The notes: generated from the sequence alone by a model not told the origin. DNA of 64,000 nucleotides from Ottelia alismoides (GCA_037367405.1 JAZKJV010002612.1:186001-250000), one strand, 5' to 3'; shown: positions 34,264 through 45,210, counted from the first letter of the stretch. Numbers and translations: made by a program.

Positions 34264-36253
34264 CAATGTTCAAAAATGCGGCCCATGCGGCCTCATATGC
34301 TCATGAGGGAAAACCACACCGTATATGATATATGCCACAGTATACAGGTCTCACGCATATGTGGGCCGCATAAACCGCATATGTGGTCGAATATGCGGTT
34401 CGATATGCGGTATGACCCAGTTACCAAGATCCGATTAAGGATCTTAACCCGACAAGTCAAAAGACCAAATCCTTTCCATGTGCGCATACCCATCCAAAAC
34501 CTTTCCCAACCTCGACAAAACCCTAATCCAGACCAGCCAATAATTATATTTTAGCTTACATTCTTGGATATTAGGTTATATTTTGCCAATAATTTTTTGT
34601 TAGAAAGTTAAGTGTGTATTGGAGATTAGGTTATATTTTACCAATAGTTATACATTTAACCATTTAAACTCCATTAAGATATTCTTTAGGATTTTTTTGT
34701 AGATGGGACATATGGTTTTGTTACTTTTATCATCAAATTGTCCCTTTGGATAATTGGATTACATTATGTATTTCTTATTTTTAATGACACAATTTTTGTG
34801 TCATCTTTAGGTGTTTTGATATGGCTACCCCTTCCACTCCTACTATGGCGGAATCCACATTTTATGTTCCATCAGGCTCTATCGATCCAGGGTGGAAGTA
34901 CGCATACCTTGTTAAGAAGACGGATTCGAACACGGTTGTGTGTTGCTTGTGCAACAAGATCATAAAAAGAGGAATCAATAGAATGAAGCAACATCTCGCA
35001 CACATAAAGGGAAACATGAAGGCAGCCAAAGGTTGATGGAGATGTGCAGAAGGAAATAAGAGATTATGTGGAATATATTATGAAGAAAAAGAATGAGAAA
35101 TTTGTTAATATGCAAGTGCATGAGGAAGTGACAATCAAAGCATCTGATGGATCTTCTAGCCATCCATTTAAACGAGAATCCTCAGGAAGTGGTGCAAAAA
35201 GACCTCGTGTTTCTTAAGATGATGTGTCTTGGGTACAAGAATGTAGCAGACAATGATTAAAGATACCTTAGCCAAAGACGAGCGTACATGTCCACAAATT
35301 TGTGGCCAAATTCTTTTATGATGCGGATATTCACTTCAATGTGGTGACCAAGAATTCCTTTATCCGAATGCGTGAGGCAATTAGACAATACGAAAGCAGA
35401 TACGAGTTGTCTTCATACCATGAAATTGCAGAAACTTTATTAAAGGAGGAAGTGAATGAAATAAAGGAATATTTAAATAGTCATAATGGATCGTGAAAGA
35501 ACAATGGCTGTTCAATAATGACCGATGCATGGACTGATGGAAGCATCATTATGAACTTGTATGTGAGCTATGACTTGGGCACAACTTTCTTAAAGTTCGT
35601 TGACACGTCTGTTGATTCTTATATGACTGAATACACCTCTTCTCTCGTAGAGGAGTCAAGAATGTTGGAGAAGACAATGTTGTACAAGTTGTTACAGATA
35701 ATGCTTATGCTAATATGGTAGCTGGGAGGCTTCCTAAGACCAAATATCCAAGGATATTTTGGTCTTCATGTGCGGCTCATTGCATTGATCTTGTTCTTGA
35801 GGAGATTGGCAAGGAATCGAAGCTAAAAAAATTGCATCAATAATGCTAGAACACTCACTATATTTCTCTACAGTCATGCAAAGACTTTGAGCTTAATGAG
35901 ACAATTCACCCAAAGGGGCGAAATTGTTTGACCATGGCAAACAAGATTTGTCACCACTTTCCTTATACTACAAAGCATGGTGACCAAGGAGAAATTACGA
36001 TTGATATTCTCTTCTAATGAGTGGAGAGAGTGTAAGTGGTCAAAAATCAGAAAAGATGAGATGGTTGCGTCCGTTGTCCTAAGTTCATCATTTTGGAGTC
36101 AAGTGTCCTTGACATTGAAGATCTTCTCTCCACTAGTCTACCTCTTGTGTGTGGTTGGTGGAGAAAGGAAGCTGTCAATGGGCTTTGTATATGGAGGGAA
36201 GGATGCAAAAAAAAGAAATAAATGTTATTTTTAAAGATGTTGAACATTCCTAC
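34264..36253 (+). mobile_element. hAT element, autonomous type, truncated
   Basis: The left end CAATGTTCAAAAATGCGG resembles the terminus of the neighbouring element at 36254 (CAAGGTTTATGAAAGCGG). 34275-34410 is rich in GCATATG/CATATGCGG words. A decayed transposase follows. Its C-terminal part and right end are missing, because the sequence runs directly into the terminus at 36254. It inserted into, or replaced, the 5-prime end of the LINE. Confidence 0.7.
34821..36240 (+). pseudogene. hAT transposase (BED finger and DUF659), broken
   Basis: 34821-35036 encodes a BED zinc finger: DPGWKYAYLV, CCLCNKIIKRGINRMKQHLAHIKG with the C-x2-C ... H-x3-H pattern. After a frame break come FIRMREAIRQYESRYE (35302-35496) and SIMTDAWTDGSIIMNLYVS (35518-35721), the start of the DUF659 catalytic region. 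A further frame near 35690-35850 carries VVTDNAYANMVAGR and CAAHCIDLVLEEIGKE. The C-terminal hATC dimerisation domain is absent. At least three frame changes and several stops are visible. Confidence 0.88.
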
Positions 36254-36424
36254 AAGCAAGGTTTATGAAAGCGGTATGCGTATGCATTCGAATATTGAAT
36301 AAGGCAATGTTCGCTAAATCGGCCGCATGGGCCGCATATGCGGCCGTATATGCCCATGCGGCATGCAGACCGCACCGATTACATGAATCAGTGCAAAAAG
36401 CGCCCTCTCCACATATGCGACCCA

Positions 36425-36486
36425 CATATGCCTCGTATATCCCGCATATGCCCCGCATATGCCTCGTATATCCCGCATATGCCCCG
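36425..36486 (+). repeat. 31-bp tandem repeat, two units
   Basis: CATATGCCTCGTATATCCCG plus 11 more bases is repeated perfectly at 36425-36455 and 36456-36486, with a partial third unit. Contains GCATATGC half sites. Confidence 0.85.
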
Positions 36487-36589
36487 CATACTGCTCCAGC
36501 TGCTCCAACTTTTCAATCTTCTCATTCAGGTCCTTAATTCTGTAACTCTGCCTCTTTCTTCATTCAATGGTAAGAATATGACATGCATA

Positions 36590-36985
36590 TCTATACAATT
36601 GCAATGCATTATACCATTATGTATATGCAATATTTTATGTTTTTCTCATGTATTGATTTCACGAGTATATGCAATGTATCGTCGAATATTTTTTATATAT
36701 GCCGATTGAGGTTTTGCTCATGTAGTGCATGTATGTATATTGAAGATTTGTTATTACGAATCATATAATGTGTGAAATTTTATGGTAAATGTTTTTTTGT
36801 GATTAAATATGAGGCAACTAAAAGCATTTTAACATCAACCGTTTTTCTTAGATCTTCTTTAACTCCACTTAAATACATAAATTCAATGATAATGTTATTC
36901 ATATATATTTATTTATTTAAAATTAAAATTAGAAAAACCGCGTAGAACCGTATATACCTCGCATATGCCCCCGCATACCGCTTAT
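36590..36985 (+). repeat. inverted duplication, arm 1
   Basis: The interior of the hAT element 36254-37033. Its reverse complement appears as 37045-37384 (with a 118-bp insertion including the target duplication) and continues as 39799-39958. Landmarks: CAATGCATTATACCAT, TTTGTGATTAAAT, AGTGGAGTTAAAG. Confidence 0.85.
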
Positions 36986-37044
36986 TCAGTATTCGGTGAC
37001 TAGTCCGAACGCATACCGCTTTCCTGAACCTTGGAATAAGGGGT

Positions 37045-37384
37045 GTGTGGGGGCATATGCGAGTATATGCGGTTTTACATAGTTTATTAATTTTTTATTT
37101 TAAATACTATTTATGAATAATATTACTAATGAATTTATGTATCTAAGTGGAGTTAAACAACAACAAAGCCTTTTCCCGCAATTAAGTAGGGTCGGCTACA
37201 TGGATTCTTCGCCTCCATTCAGATCTATCTTGGGTCAATCCCGGGCTTATATCCATAAATCTAAGTGGAGTTAAAGATCTAAGAAAAACGATTCATGTAA
37301 AATGGTTGAGTATATGCTTTTAATTGCCTAACATTTAATCACAAAAATATTTAACCATAAAAACTTCACATATTAGATGATTCA
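37045..37384 (-). repeat. inverted duplication, arm 2, proximal part
   Basis: Reverse complement of about 36760-36985, interrupted by the RTE tail at 37158-37259 and then by the Copia part at 37385. Confidence 0.85.
37158..37259 (-). mobile_element. RTE tail insertion with 16-bp target duplication
   Basis: A 102-bp piece matching only the 3-prime end of the RTE family (AAAGGCTTTGTTGTTG tail on the minus strand). It is flanked by a perfect 16-bp direct repeat, TCTAAGTGGAGTTAAA, at 37142-37157 and 37260-37275. Arm 1 of the inverted duplication preserves the empty site. This is target-primed insertion with extreme 5-prime truncation. Confidence 0.9.
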
Positions 37385-37739
37385 TGTTAGGAAAAATAAG
37401 AGACTTGTTTATTCTTTAAGCCCTAGGTCTCTTATATAGAGGAGAGACCTATGAGCGAATTACATAAAACAGACAAGGAAAAGGAATACATAAGAGAGTA
37501 CAAAAATAATGTACTAAGCCTTATCCCACTATAAGTAGGGTCGGCTACATGGATTCTTGCACAAATCCATGTTGAAAGATACGACTATTTTTTACGCTGG
37601 CCTTCGACTACCTAACGCAACCCTTGCAAGAGTGGGATTTGAACCCCGGTCTTTGGTGTGATAGACACACTGTACTACAACTAGACCATTATGTGGGTAC
37701 AGAAAAGACAATACATAAATATAGAAATATATATCTACA
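37385..37739 (-). repeat. 3-prime LTR with nested SINE
   Basis: Begins TGTTAGGAAAAATAAGAG and ends ATATCTACA; without the SINE about 170 bp. Homologous, at roughly 75-80 percent, to the reverse complement of 39959-40106. The polypurine tract complement CCCCCCTCAAG follows at 37740. Confidence 0.85.
37515..37700 (-). mobile_element. Au-like SINE
   Basis: The minus strand starts GTACCCACATAATGGTCTAG (A-box region) and carries GGTTCAAATCCC (B box), so it is tRNA-derived. The body has AATCCATGTAGCCGACCC and it ends TATAGTGGGATAAGGC, the conserved Au SINE 3-prime end. It lies inside the Copia LTR; flanks GTACAAAAATAATGTAC and GTACAGAAAAGACAATAC may be the target duplication. Confidence 0.85.
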
Positions 37740-37793
37740 CCCCCCTCAAGATGGAGCAAAGATATCTATCATGCTCAGCTTGTATGAACACTT

Positions 37794-38262
37794 TTAAAAT
37801 GACCCTCTAAGTAAGGCCTTGGTGAAAATGCATGTCGTCCCGCCCTCTGAGTTGACATGAGATGTAGAAATAAAGCCCTTCTGAATTATGTCATGTATAT
37901 ACTGATAATCGACCTCAATGTTATTTGTCCTTTCGTAGAATGCAGGATTATTAGCAAAGAATAAGGCAACTTGATTGTCACATTTCAGTGTTATGGGAAG
38001 AGGAAAATCTATATGTAGATCTGTAAGGACTGCTTGAATCCACATCATTTCTATGCATGTTTGTGCATAGCTCTATATTCAGATTCGACACTAGATCTAG
38101 CAACAACAGTTTGCTTCTTGAATTTCCATGAGACAAGTGAATCTCCAACAAATATAGCAAATCTTGTTGTGGACTTTCGGTTTTTGGAGCACCCTGCATA
38201 ATCTGCGTCTGTGTATGCTGAGATAGTGATAGTGTCACCTCTTTTAAATAGCAGTCATGCAC
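37794..38262 (-). pseudogene. Copia RNase H
   Basis: The minus strand carries SAYTDADYAGCSKNRKS and SSVESEYRAM in one frame and CDNQVALFFANNPAFYERT with NIEVDYQYIHD in another, the two halves of a Copia RNase H, separated by a frame break. Confidence 0.85.
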
Positions 38263-38273
38263 CTGAAGATGAT

Positions 38274-39288
38274 TTAAGATACCTTAGTGTCATCTGTATA
38301 GCATCCATATGTATGGCTCACCCGACTGACATCAAATGAAATATCGGGTCTGATAATGGTAATATAAAGAAGCTTTCCCACCAGTTCCATGTGTCTTCTC
38401 CTTTCAACCTCATCAGTATCATCGTCAGACAACTTCATGCTTGGATCTATGGGTGTAGTAGCAGGTCGACATCCAAGCATACTCGTGTCACTTAGCAAAT
38501 CAGTGACATATTTCCTCTGAGTCATCACAGTCCTTGTTGATTTCTGGCAAACTCCAGTCCCAAAAAGTATCTAAGAGCTCCAAGATCCTTGGTAACAAAT
38601 TCGCAACCCAGAAATTCTTTCGCCCTCTTTATTTCTTTTATGTCATCTCCTGTAATACGTATATCATCAGCATATATCATAATAGCAATTGTACCTCTGG
38701 AGGTTCTCTGTATGAAAAGAGAATGATCTGCATTCGACCGTTTCAACCCCTGCTTCTCAAACAAATCCAAGAGCTTCAGGAACCAAGCTCTCGGGCTCTG
38801 CTTAAGGCCATAGATTGCCTTATGAAATCTACACACATGTGAACGCTCCCCCTCAGAAGCAAACCCCAACAGCTACTGCATGTAGACTTCCTCCTGAAGA
38901 TCACCATACAAAAATGCATTCTTGACATCAAGCTGAAATAGAGGCCAATATCGAACCAGACAACTGATAAAAGAATCTGTAGGGTCGAATTACGAGCAAC
39001 TGAAGAGAAGGTGACAAGATAATCCACCCCATAAGTAAAGCCACGTGCAACTAGTCAAGCCTTGTACTGATCAATGATGTCGTCTGCATTCTGCTTTATT
39101 ATAGATATCCATTTGCAACTTACTATAGACGCCCTAGTGGAGGCCGAGACAAGACCCCAGGTACCTCTCGACAGAATAACCGCCATATCCTCCTTCATAG
39201 CTAGACGCCACCTACTATTCGTCAAACTCATGGTAAGTCTGTGGTATGGCCATAGTAGACAAAGTAACAGCAAACCTCCTGAAGTCAC
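38274..39288 (-). pseudogene. Copia reverse transcriptase
   Basis: 38525-38869 holds [19 protein letters not shown], the intact catalytic IYADD, and DLGALRYFLGLEFA. 38274-38528 holds LVGKLLYITIIRPDISFDV. 39055-39288 holds the N-terminal RWRLAMKEDM ... CKWISIIKQNADD part. Three frames and several stops, but the YADD site is kept, unlike in Copia element 1. Confidence 0.88.
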
Positions 39289-39798
39289 CCGTCAGACGTT
39301 CAAAGGTGACCTGAGAAGCAATCGGATATGAAGCACAGGAACGCTTTGCTTCCTAATAACAATAGGTAAATCAAGATCATCATCATTCATGCCACTCACC
39401 TGAAATCAACCTCCTAAGATAACCCTTGCTGAGAAACATCATCAGTCCCATCATTATAGTTAATGTTATCAAAACAAAACTGGGTCGTGATGGATGATGA
39501 ACCATGAACATGAGCAGCAGTGGGCCGTTGGTTGTAATGAGGTGGTAGTGGTGGAACCAGAACAATGGGAGGAGGTGGTGCTAATAGAGGTGATGGATGA
39601 GGTGGTAGTGAAGGTGGTGATGGAGTTGGTTAGTGCATGGGTGGAGGTGGAATATAGACTTCATTATCCGAATTTAAAGGTGTCATCATGTCAACTATAG
39701 GAGAAAAATACATGACAGACTCAAAAAGATATGACATCTATACTGACATAATATCTCTTGCTTAACGGACCATAACAACGATAACCATTTTGAGTTCA

Positions 39799-39958
39799 AA
39801 ATAACAAAACTTCATTACACATACATGCACAGCATGAGCAAAACTTCAATTGATATATTAAAATATTTGACTATACATTGCATATACTCATGAAAACAAT
39901 ACATGAGATAAACATAAATCATTGCATATACATGGTATAATGCATTGCAATTGTATAC
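39799..39958 (-). repeat. inverted duplication, arm 2, distal part
   Basis: Reverse complement of about 36590-36750; continues arm 2 on the far side of the Copia sequence and stops at the LTR starting at 39959. Confidence 0.85.
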
Positions 39959-40106
39959 TGTAGAAATATTTCTATGTTCTTATGTACCTTTTTTGTTATT
40001 TTATTTCTTTATGTTCATCTTATGTAATTTACCCATAGATCTCTCTTCTATATAGGAGAGCCTAGGATTTCCAGGAGTAAACAACTCTCTTATTTTTTTC
40101 CCAACA
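39959..40106 (+). repeat. 5-prime LTR of plus-strand Copia half
   Basis: 148 bp, TG to CA; inverted and diverged relative of 37385-37739. Confidence 0.85.
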
Positions 40107-40549
40107 TGGTATCAAAGCGGCAGTCCTAGATTGGAGCTCGCGTCCGAAACGTTAACCCTAACCCCACCCACTACCCTCTCGTGTGTTGCCCCTCGCGCCA
40201 CCCCTTCGTGAATCGCCCCTCCGCGCATCGCCCCTCCGTGTGTCGCCCGCCCTCTAGCGTTGTTGGGCCTCCCCATCGCTAGCCCTCGTGTGTCTCCTAT
40301 CCAGTCGGCCTCTCCAGTTAGTCCTCCCTGCCCCTGCCATCGTTGCCGACCTTCTCCTGAGGTCGCCTCTCTGTCGAGGCTACCTCTCCAACCGCTACTG
40401 CGCAGCACGGTCTCCGCCACAGGCATCGGCCCCTCTATTTGATTGATGGATTTGGGTACATAAATCTACATATGCATTTAAATCCAGGTATGTATGTGTA
40501 GACATTCACTCTTTGATCTATTAAATCCTAGTATTCTACATCCGGCAAT

Positions 40550-41780
40550 ATGTCTGAAAACAAAGTCGATGTACCCAACACAGACACTTTCAGAGGTCCA
40601 ACGCCTATTGTCAAAATGATGGGACAAACTATGAGCTCTGCGCTATGCAGTTCACGAGCCTTATGAAGTCAAATGATAAGAAACACATTCTTACTGAGGA
40701 AGAGCTGGTGAAGAAAACTTTGGTAAACGCCTCGTAGGAGGTGGACGAAGCATATGCCAAAGTTTGGCTTTCTGGTACATTGACGATTGAGATCGCCAAT
40801 GATGTGTTACATCAGCCTATTGCCCAGACGATATAGGACATCATCACAGCAACATATTATCAAGCGAGGAACGAGACGAAGATCTTCCAACTCCAGCATG
40901 ACATATTCATTATCAAGTAGAACGGACGCCCACTTCATTCATTGTATACATCCTTCCTTGCATGGGATGTTTGAGAAGCTCCACAGCTTCATGCCTTTAA
41001 CAATGACTCCAGAACAGCAGAAGACATACAGGAATGCTACCATGGATGGTGTATTCCTAACAGCCCTAGGCCCTGAACATGATGCTGCTCGCTTCCAGAT
41101 TCTAGCGGATGCCTCTATTCCTCCCATGGAGGAAGCTTTCCGCATGCTCAGCAAGATTATTGTTCCGTCCATATCCACTAGCCAGACTTCTTCGGTTATG
41201 GCAGTCTCCCGAGGAAGAGGAGGCTCTTCGTCTTTTTGCAGACGCAGACCTCGTGGTAGAGGAGGTCGCATTAGTCAGCCATGCAAGTACTATCATCGTC
41301 TAGGATATACCGAGGATACATGTTATTCCAAGCATGGCTTTCCGGCTTCAGCCCGTGTAGCAGAGCAGGTTGAGTCTCCAGTTGTTCTTACTTCTGATCA
41401 GAGGTTTAATGACCTCGTAGCTAGACTGCGGGATATCATGCCTCATGCTTCTTCACCATCTCCAAGAAGCCATTCAGATGTAGCAGACTCCGCATCTATC
41501 AGTGCGTCTGCTATGGCTAGTACCTTAGGTAGTACTTTTGCTTTTACATTCAGTCATGGATCTGAGATTGCTGAATGGATTATGGATTCGGGGGCAACGC
41601 ACCATTTATGCGGGGACAGAGATCAGCTTACAACATATAGACAGGTTCCACTAGGGAGAACTGTTGTGATTGCAGACAGGACTCATTCCCCGATCACCAG
41701 ACAGAGGGAAATTTGTTTGGTGCCTTCGATGTGCCTGGAGAATGTGTTACACGCTATGAATTTATTATCCATTAGTTAGA
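40550..41780 (+). pseudogene. Copia gag and protease
   Basis: Gag starts at ATG 40550 (MSENKV) and is broken by stops near 40660 and 40735. Gag motifs EVDEAYAKVWLSGTLTIEIA and LQHDIF follow. From about 40960 the frame 40787-41779 carries HGMFEKLHSFMPLTMTPEQQ, an RGRGG stretch and a knuckle reading CKYYHRLGYTEDTCY, where the second Cys is replaced by Tyr. The protease site WIMDSGATHHLCG is at about 41575-41615. The frame ends at 41779 after NLLSIS. Confidence 0.88.
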
Positions 41781-41820
41781 TCACAAAGAATTTGCACTGT
41801 AGAGTTATTTTTAACCCATC

Positions 41821-42887
41821 ATCTCTTGTTTTTTGGGACATTCTTATGAGCAGAGTGATTGGTTGTGGCCGTGAGCAGAGTGGTTTTTATCGTTTGGTCT
41901 GAACTCCCTATGCCGGTGTATCTTCTTATGCAACAGAACCAGTTTCTCCTTATACCTGACACCTATGCTTTAGTCACCTTCCTCTCTAGAAGATGTGCCA
42001 TATGTTGCAGCAGATTTCACCAGGTTCTTCCTTCCAGTGCGAGGTTCTTCCTTCCAGTGCAAGGCATGTCAGTTGGGAAAGCAACATCGGTCTGCTTTTT
42101 GATTTCATTTATAGTTTGATTTTGTTACTTTTTGCTTCTAATTTTGGTCATTTTTTCTTCTAAATCCTATGCAAAGGAAGAATAAACTTATTCTACTGGG
42201 ATATTGGATAGAACATGGGGTTTTTACAGGGGATTTTTACACAATAAATAAAATTGAAAAATAATGGAACATTCAAGTCCGAGCAAGGGAAAAGTAAAAT
42301 CGGAATCAAGCAAAAGCCGACCGTCCGAGTCCGAGCAAGATCTAAGATATACCATTGAGCGCTCGAAGATCTTCTCCAACAAAACAACGAACAAGAGAAG
42401 TAGCTAATCTCGCATATTACAGATGACCGACACTTGATAAATACATGATCAACTACGTCAAGAACACTGCCATCATCTCCAACGACCATGTAAAGATCCT
42501 CGATCAAAGCTACTGATTGGCTAGAACAGATCAAACAAAAGGAATCATGTACTCTTTCCACTTCCCGACTTAAATAAGAAGGAGAGTACATGGCGTGTGC
42601 GGGAACTGCTCCTTCTCCAAACTTTCATGATGGAAATCGTGTATAAATGACAAATAGAATTACGATGGAAGTGGAACAGTTAGAGGAGTCGGACCTCATA
42701 ATAGATCGAGATGAAGTGCCATTCATCATAGGGATATCTCCTCAATCACATGTTTTATTCAGCCAGTGTTTACTGGGGTTAGAAAATCAGTTAGACTACA
42801 TCATACTGATCAGTCAACTTTAAGTAGGCCTAGCTTGGGAAAGATTCCCAAGAACTTTTCTAAAGTTTGCCAAATAGATCTTTAAAT
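41821..42887 (+). repeat. 1.07-kb tandem duplication, copy A
   Basis: Runs from TCTCTTGTTTTTTGGGACATT to ATAGATCTTTAAATTAAAA. The first 300 bp are Copia pre-integrase sequence; the remainder is not recognised. Only a few percent different from copy B, so this is a fairly recent event. Confidence 0.92.
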
Positions 42888-43000
42888 TAAAATCAAAGTA
42901 TTCAGGAAAAAGATCGAAGAAAAGGCTAGACACGGTTGTCTTTTAAGCCTGTAGTCAGCCTATGAGTGCTATTTGATAATTGAAGTCAGGAAGGTGATAG

Positions 43001-44068
43001 CGGTCTCTTGTTTTTTGGGACATTCTTATGAGCAGAGTGATTGGTTGTGGCCGTGAGCAGAGTGGTTTTATCGTCCAGTCCGAACTCCCTATGCTGGTGT
43101 ATCTTCTTATGCAGCAGAACCAATTTCTCCTTATACCTGACACCTACGCTTTAGTCACCTTCCTCTCTAGAAGATGTGCCATATGTTGCAGCAGATTTCA
43201 CCAGGTTCTTCCTTCCAGTGCGAGGTTCTTCCTTCCAGTGCGAGGCATGTCAGTTGGGAAAGCACCATCGGTCTGTTTTTTTATTTCATTTATAGTTTGA
43301 TTTTGTTACTTTTAGCTACTAATTTTGATCAATTTTTTCTTCTAAATCCTATGCAAAGGAAGAATAAACTTATTATAGTGGGATATTGGATAGAACATAG
43401 GGGGTTTCTACAGGGGATTTTTACACAATAAATAAAATTGAAAAATAATGGAACATTCAAGTCCGAGCAAGGGAAAAGTAACATCGGAATCAAGCAAAAG
43501 CCGACCGTCCGAGTCCGAGCAAGATCTAAGATATACCATTGAGCGCTCGAAGATCTTCTCCAACAAAACAACGAACAAGAGAAGTAGCTAATCTCGCATA
43601 TTACAGATGACCGACACTTGATAAATACATGATCAACTACGTCAAGAACACTGCCATCATCTCCAACGACCATGTAAAGATCCTCGATCAAAGCTACTGA
43701 TTGGCTAGAACAGATCAAACAAAAGGAATCATGTACTCTTTCCACTTCCCCACTTAAATAAGGAGAGTACATGGTGTGTGCAGGAACTGCTCCTCCTCCA
43801 AACTTTCATGATGGAAATCATGTATAAATGACAAATAGAATTATGATGGAAGTGGAACAGTTAGAGGAGTCGGACCTCATAATAGATCGAGATGAAGTGC
43901 CATTCATCATAGGGATATCTCCTTAATCACATGTTTTATTTAGCCAGTGTTTACAGGGGTTAGAAAATCAGTTAGACTACATCATACTGATCAGTCAGCT
44001 TTAAATAGGCCTAGCTTGGGAAAGAACCCCAAGAACTTTTCTAAAGTTTGCCAAATAGATCTTTAAAT
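43001..44068 (+). repeat. 1.07-kb tandem duplication, copy B
   Basis: Second copy, after a 113-bp spacer. Includes an internal 20-bp repeat, AGGTTCTTCCTTCCAGTGCG, also present in copy A. Confidence 0.92.
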
Positions 44069-44478
44069 TAAAAGTAGATAACTAAACTTATTAAATCCAT
44101 TAAAAAGAACCAAACCTAAATTGATGGCGGTCAAAGCTCTCCTAATTAACAACTCTCTCAACTGGCCTGGTCATGTACAATGTAACATTACAGGTTGATA
44201 TATGTCTAGATTTATTCTTCGAAGTTCAATATCCTCTAAAAGAAATTGTGATACTCATTGGGAAAATGCAAGATACATGCTATTTCAGTAGGAGCAGGGC
44301 TCTAATCTACTATGTCTGTAAACAAAGGACTGGAGTCCTCAGACCTCCCATGTCAGTTTGGAGTCGACCATTTTCGCTTTTTCGACTTACAACCACTTGA
44401 GAGCATGATCATCAAGCAACATTGACTACCATTTTCAAAACTTGAAAGAAACAAAATAAAGGGTCAAATTTTAAATAC

Positions 44479-44676
44479 CTCTTTTTCGTTCTTGTACCAA
44501 CGGTCGATGTGCATGTATCCCGCCTGTCCAAAAAAAACACCATAAAATAAAAAAGGTGATTTTTGGAGTCAAAAGAAGGAGGGAGGGGGGGACAGGGAGA
44601 CCTTAACGGCGGCGGTGATGGCAGCAGCGACCATGCCGGGCTCCAAGCCGAGGCCGAGAGACGGCATCTTGGCACC
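44479..44676 (-). pseudogene. aldo-keto reductase gene fragment, two exons
   Basis: Minus-strand exon 44602-44676 encodes GAKMPSLGLG ... MVAAAITAAVK and ends at AAG followed by donor GTCTCC. Exon 44479-44523, after acceptor TTTTTTTTGGACAG, encodes AGYMHIDRWYKNEKE and ends at donor GTATTT. Joined in phase they match the N-terminal barrel of plant NADPH-dependent aldo-keto reductases, with the catalytic Asp (HID) and Tyr (WYKNE) in place. The usual GTW stretch after LGLG is shortened. No later exons (Lys and His of the tetrad, cofactor loop) were found before the duplication at 44068, so this is probably a truncated copy. Upstream N-terminal sequence is uncertain. Confidence 0.7.
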
Positions 44677-45210
44677 GGTTGAGGATGAAGTACATCCCTT
44701 ATTCCCACATTTGTTGTCAATGGATCGATGTGGAGAATGTAGGGATGGCCTCTCACTGGCCGGAGTTGAAACTTTGAAGATTCTTTTTTATTCAAGCGGT
44801 CCTTTTTTTCTTTTTGAGAACATGATATTCTTAATTCATTGGTCATTATTTAACATCAAGAGCAAAGTAAGAAAGTGGATTCACCCAAAAAACGGATTTT
44901 GAGAGTCAATTTTTTGAAAATAATATATAAAAAGGAAGAGGACAGACTCACCTCTCATTTTATGGTATCAGTTGCGGCGCTGAACAGAACATGATTGTGC
45001 AGCAGACATGGCAACATAGTGGTGTTACAACGGTGCACACGATGGAGCAACGAATGGAAGTGGTACGAGTGGTAAGTGTGATGAGCATTGTGATACATGG
45101 TCATGGTAGCAATATCGTTTAGTAGTGGTTGTGACCTTGGAGCCACGATAGTGGTGGTATGTTGTAGTGGAGAGGAAGGAGAAGATGGTGGTAGAAGGTT
45201 GTGGTGATCA

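Larger units (their letters stand above)
36254..37033. mobile_element. hAT-type non-autonomous element, GCATATGC family
   Basis: Ends CAAGGTTTATGAAAGCGGTATGCG and CGCATACCGCTTTCCTGAACCTTG are clear inverted repeats of about 24 bp. Both subterminal zones are packed with GCATATGC and CCGCATATG words; 36425-36486 is a 31-bp unit repeated twice. No convincing 8-bp flanking duplication was seen. It cuts off the transposase gene to its left. Confidence 0.75.
37385..39793 (-). mobile_element. Copia LTR retrotransposon, 3-prime half
   Basis: One LTR (37385-37739) followed on the minus strand, in reverse order, by RNase H, reverse transcriptase and the C-terminal end of integrase. It stops abruptly inside the integrase TQNGYRCYGP motif near 39793. 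ATTCA precedes the LTR and GTTCA follows the break, and arm 2 of the inverted duplication resumes right there. The gag and protease half is missing from this strand. Related to the plus-strand element at 39959. Confidence 0.85.
39959..42120 (+). mobile_element. Copia LTR retrotransposon, 5-prime half
   Basis: The LTR 39959-40106 (TGTAGAAATATTTC ... CCCAACA) is followed by the primer site TGGTATCAAAGC (40107-40118), leader, gag, protease and the pre-integrase zinc motif (CKACQLGKQHRSAF near 42055-42105). Integrase core, RT, RNase H and a 3-prime LTR are absent. It is oriented opposite to 37385-39793 and carries the complementary half of the coding content. Confidence 0.85.

Noticed and set aside
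36338..36709. Frames rich in MRP/HMP words
   Set aside because: Translation of the GCATATGC repeats; no protein family.
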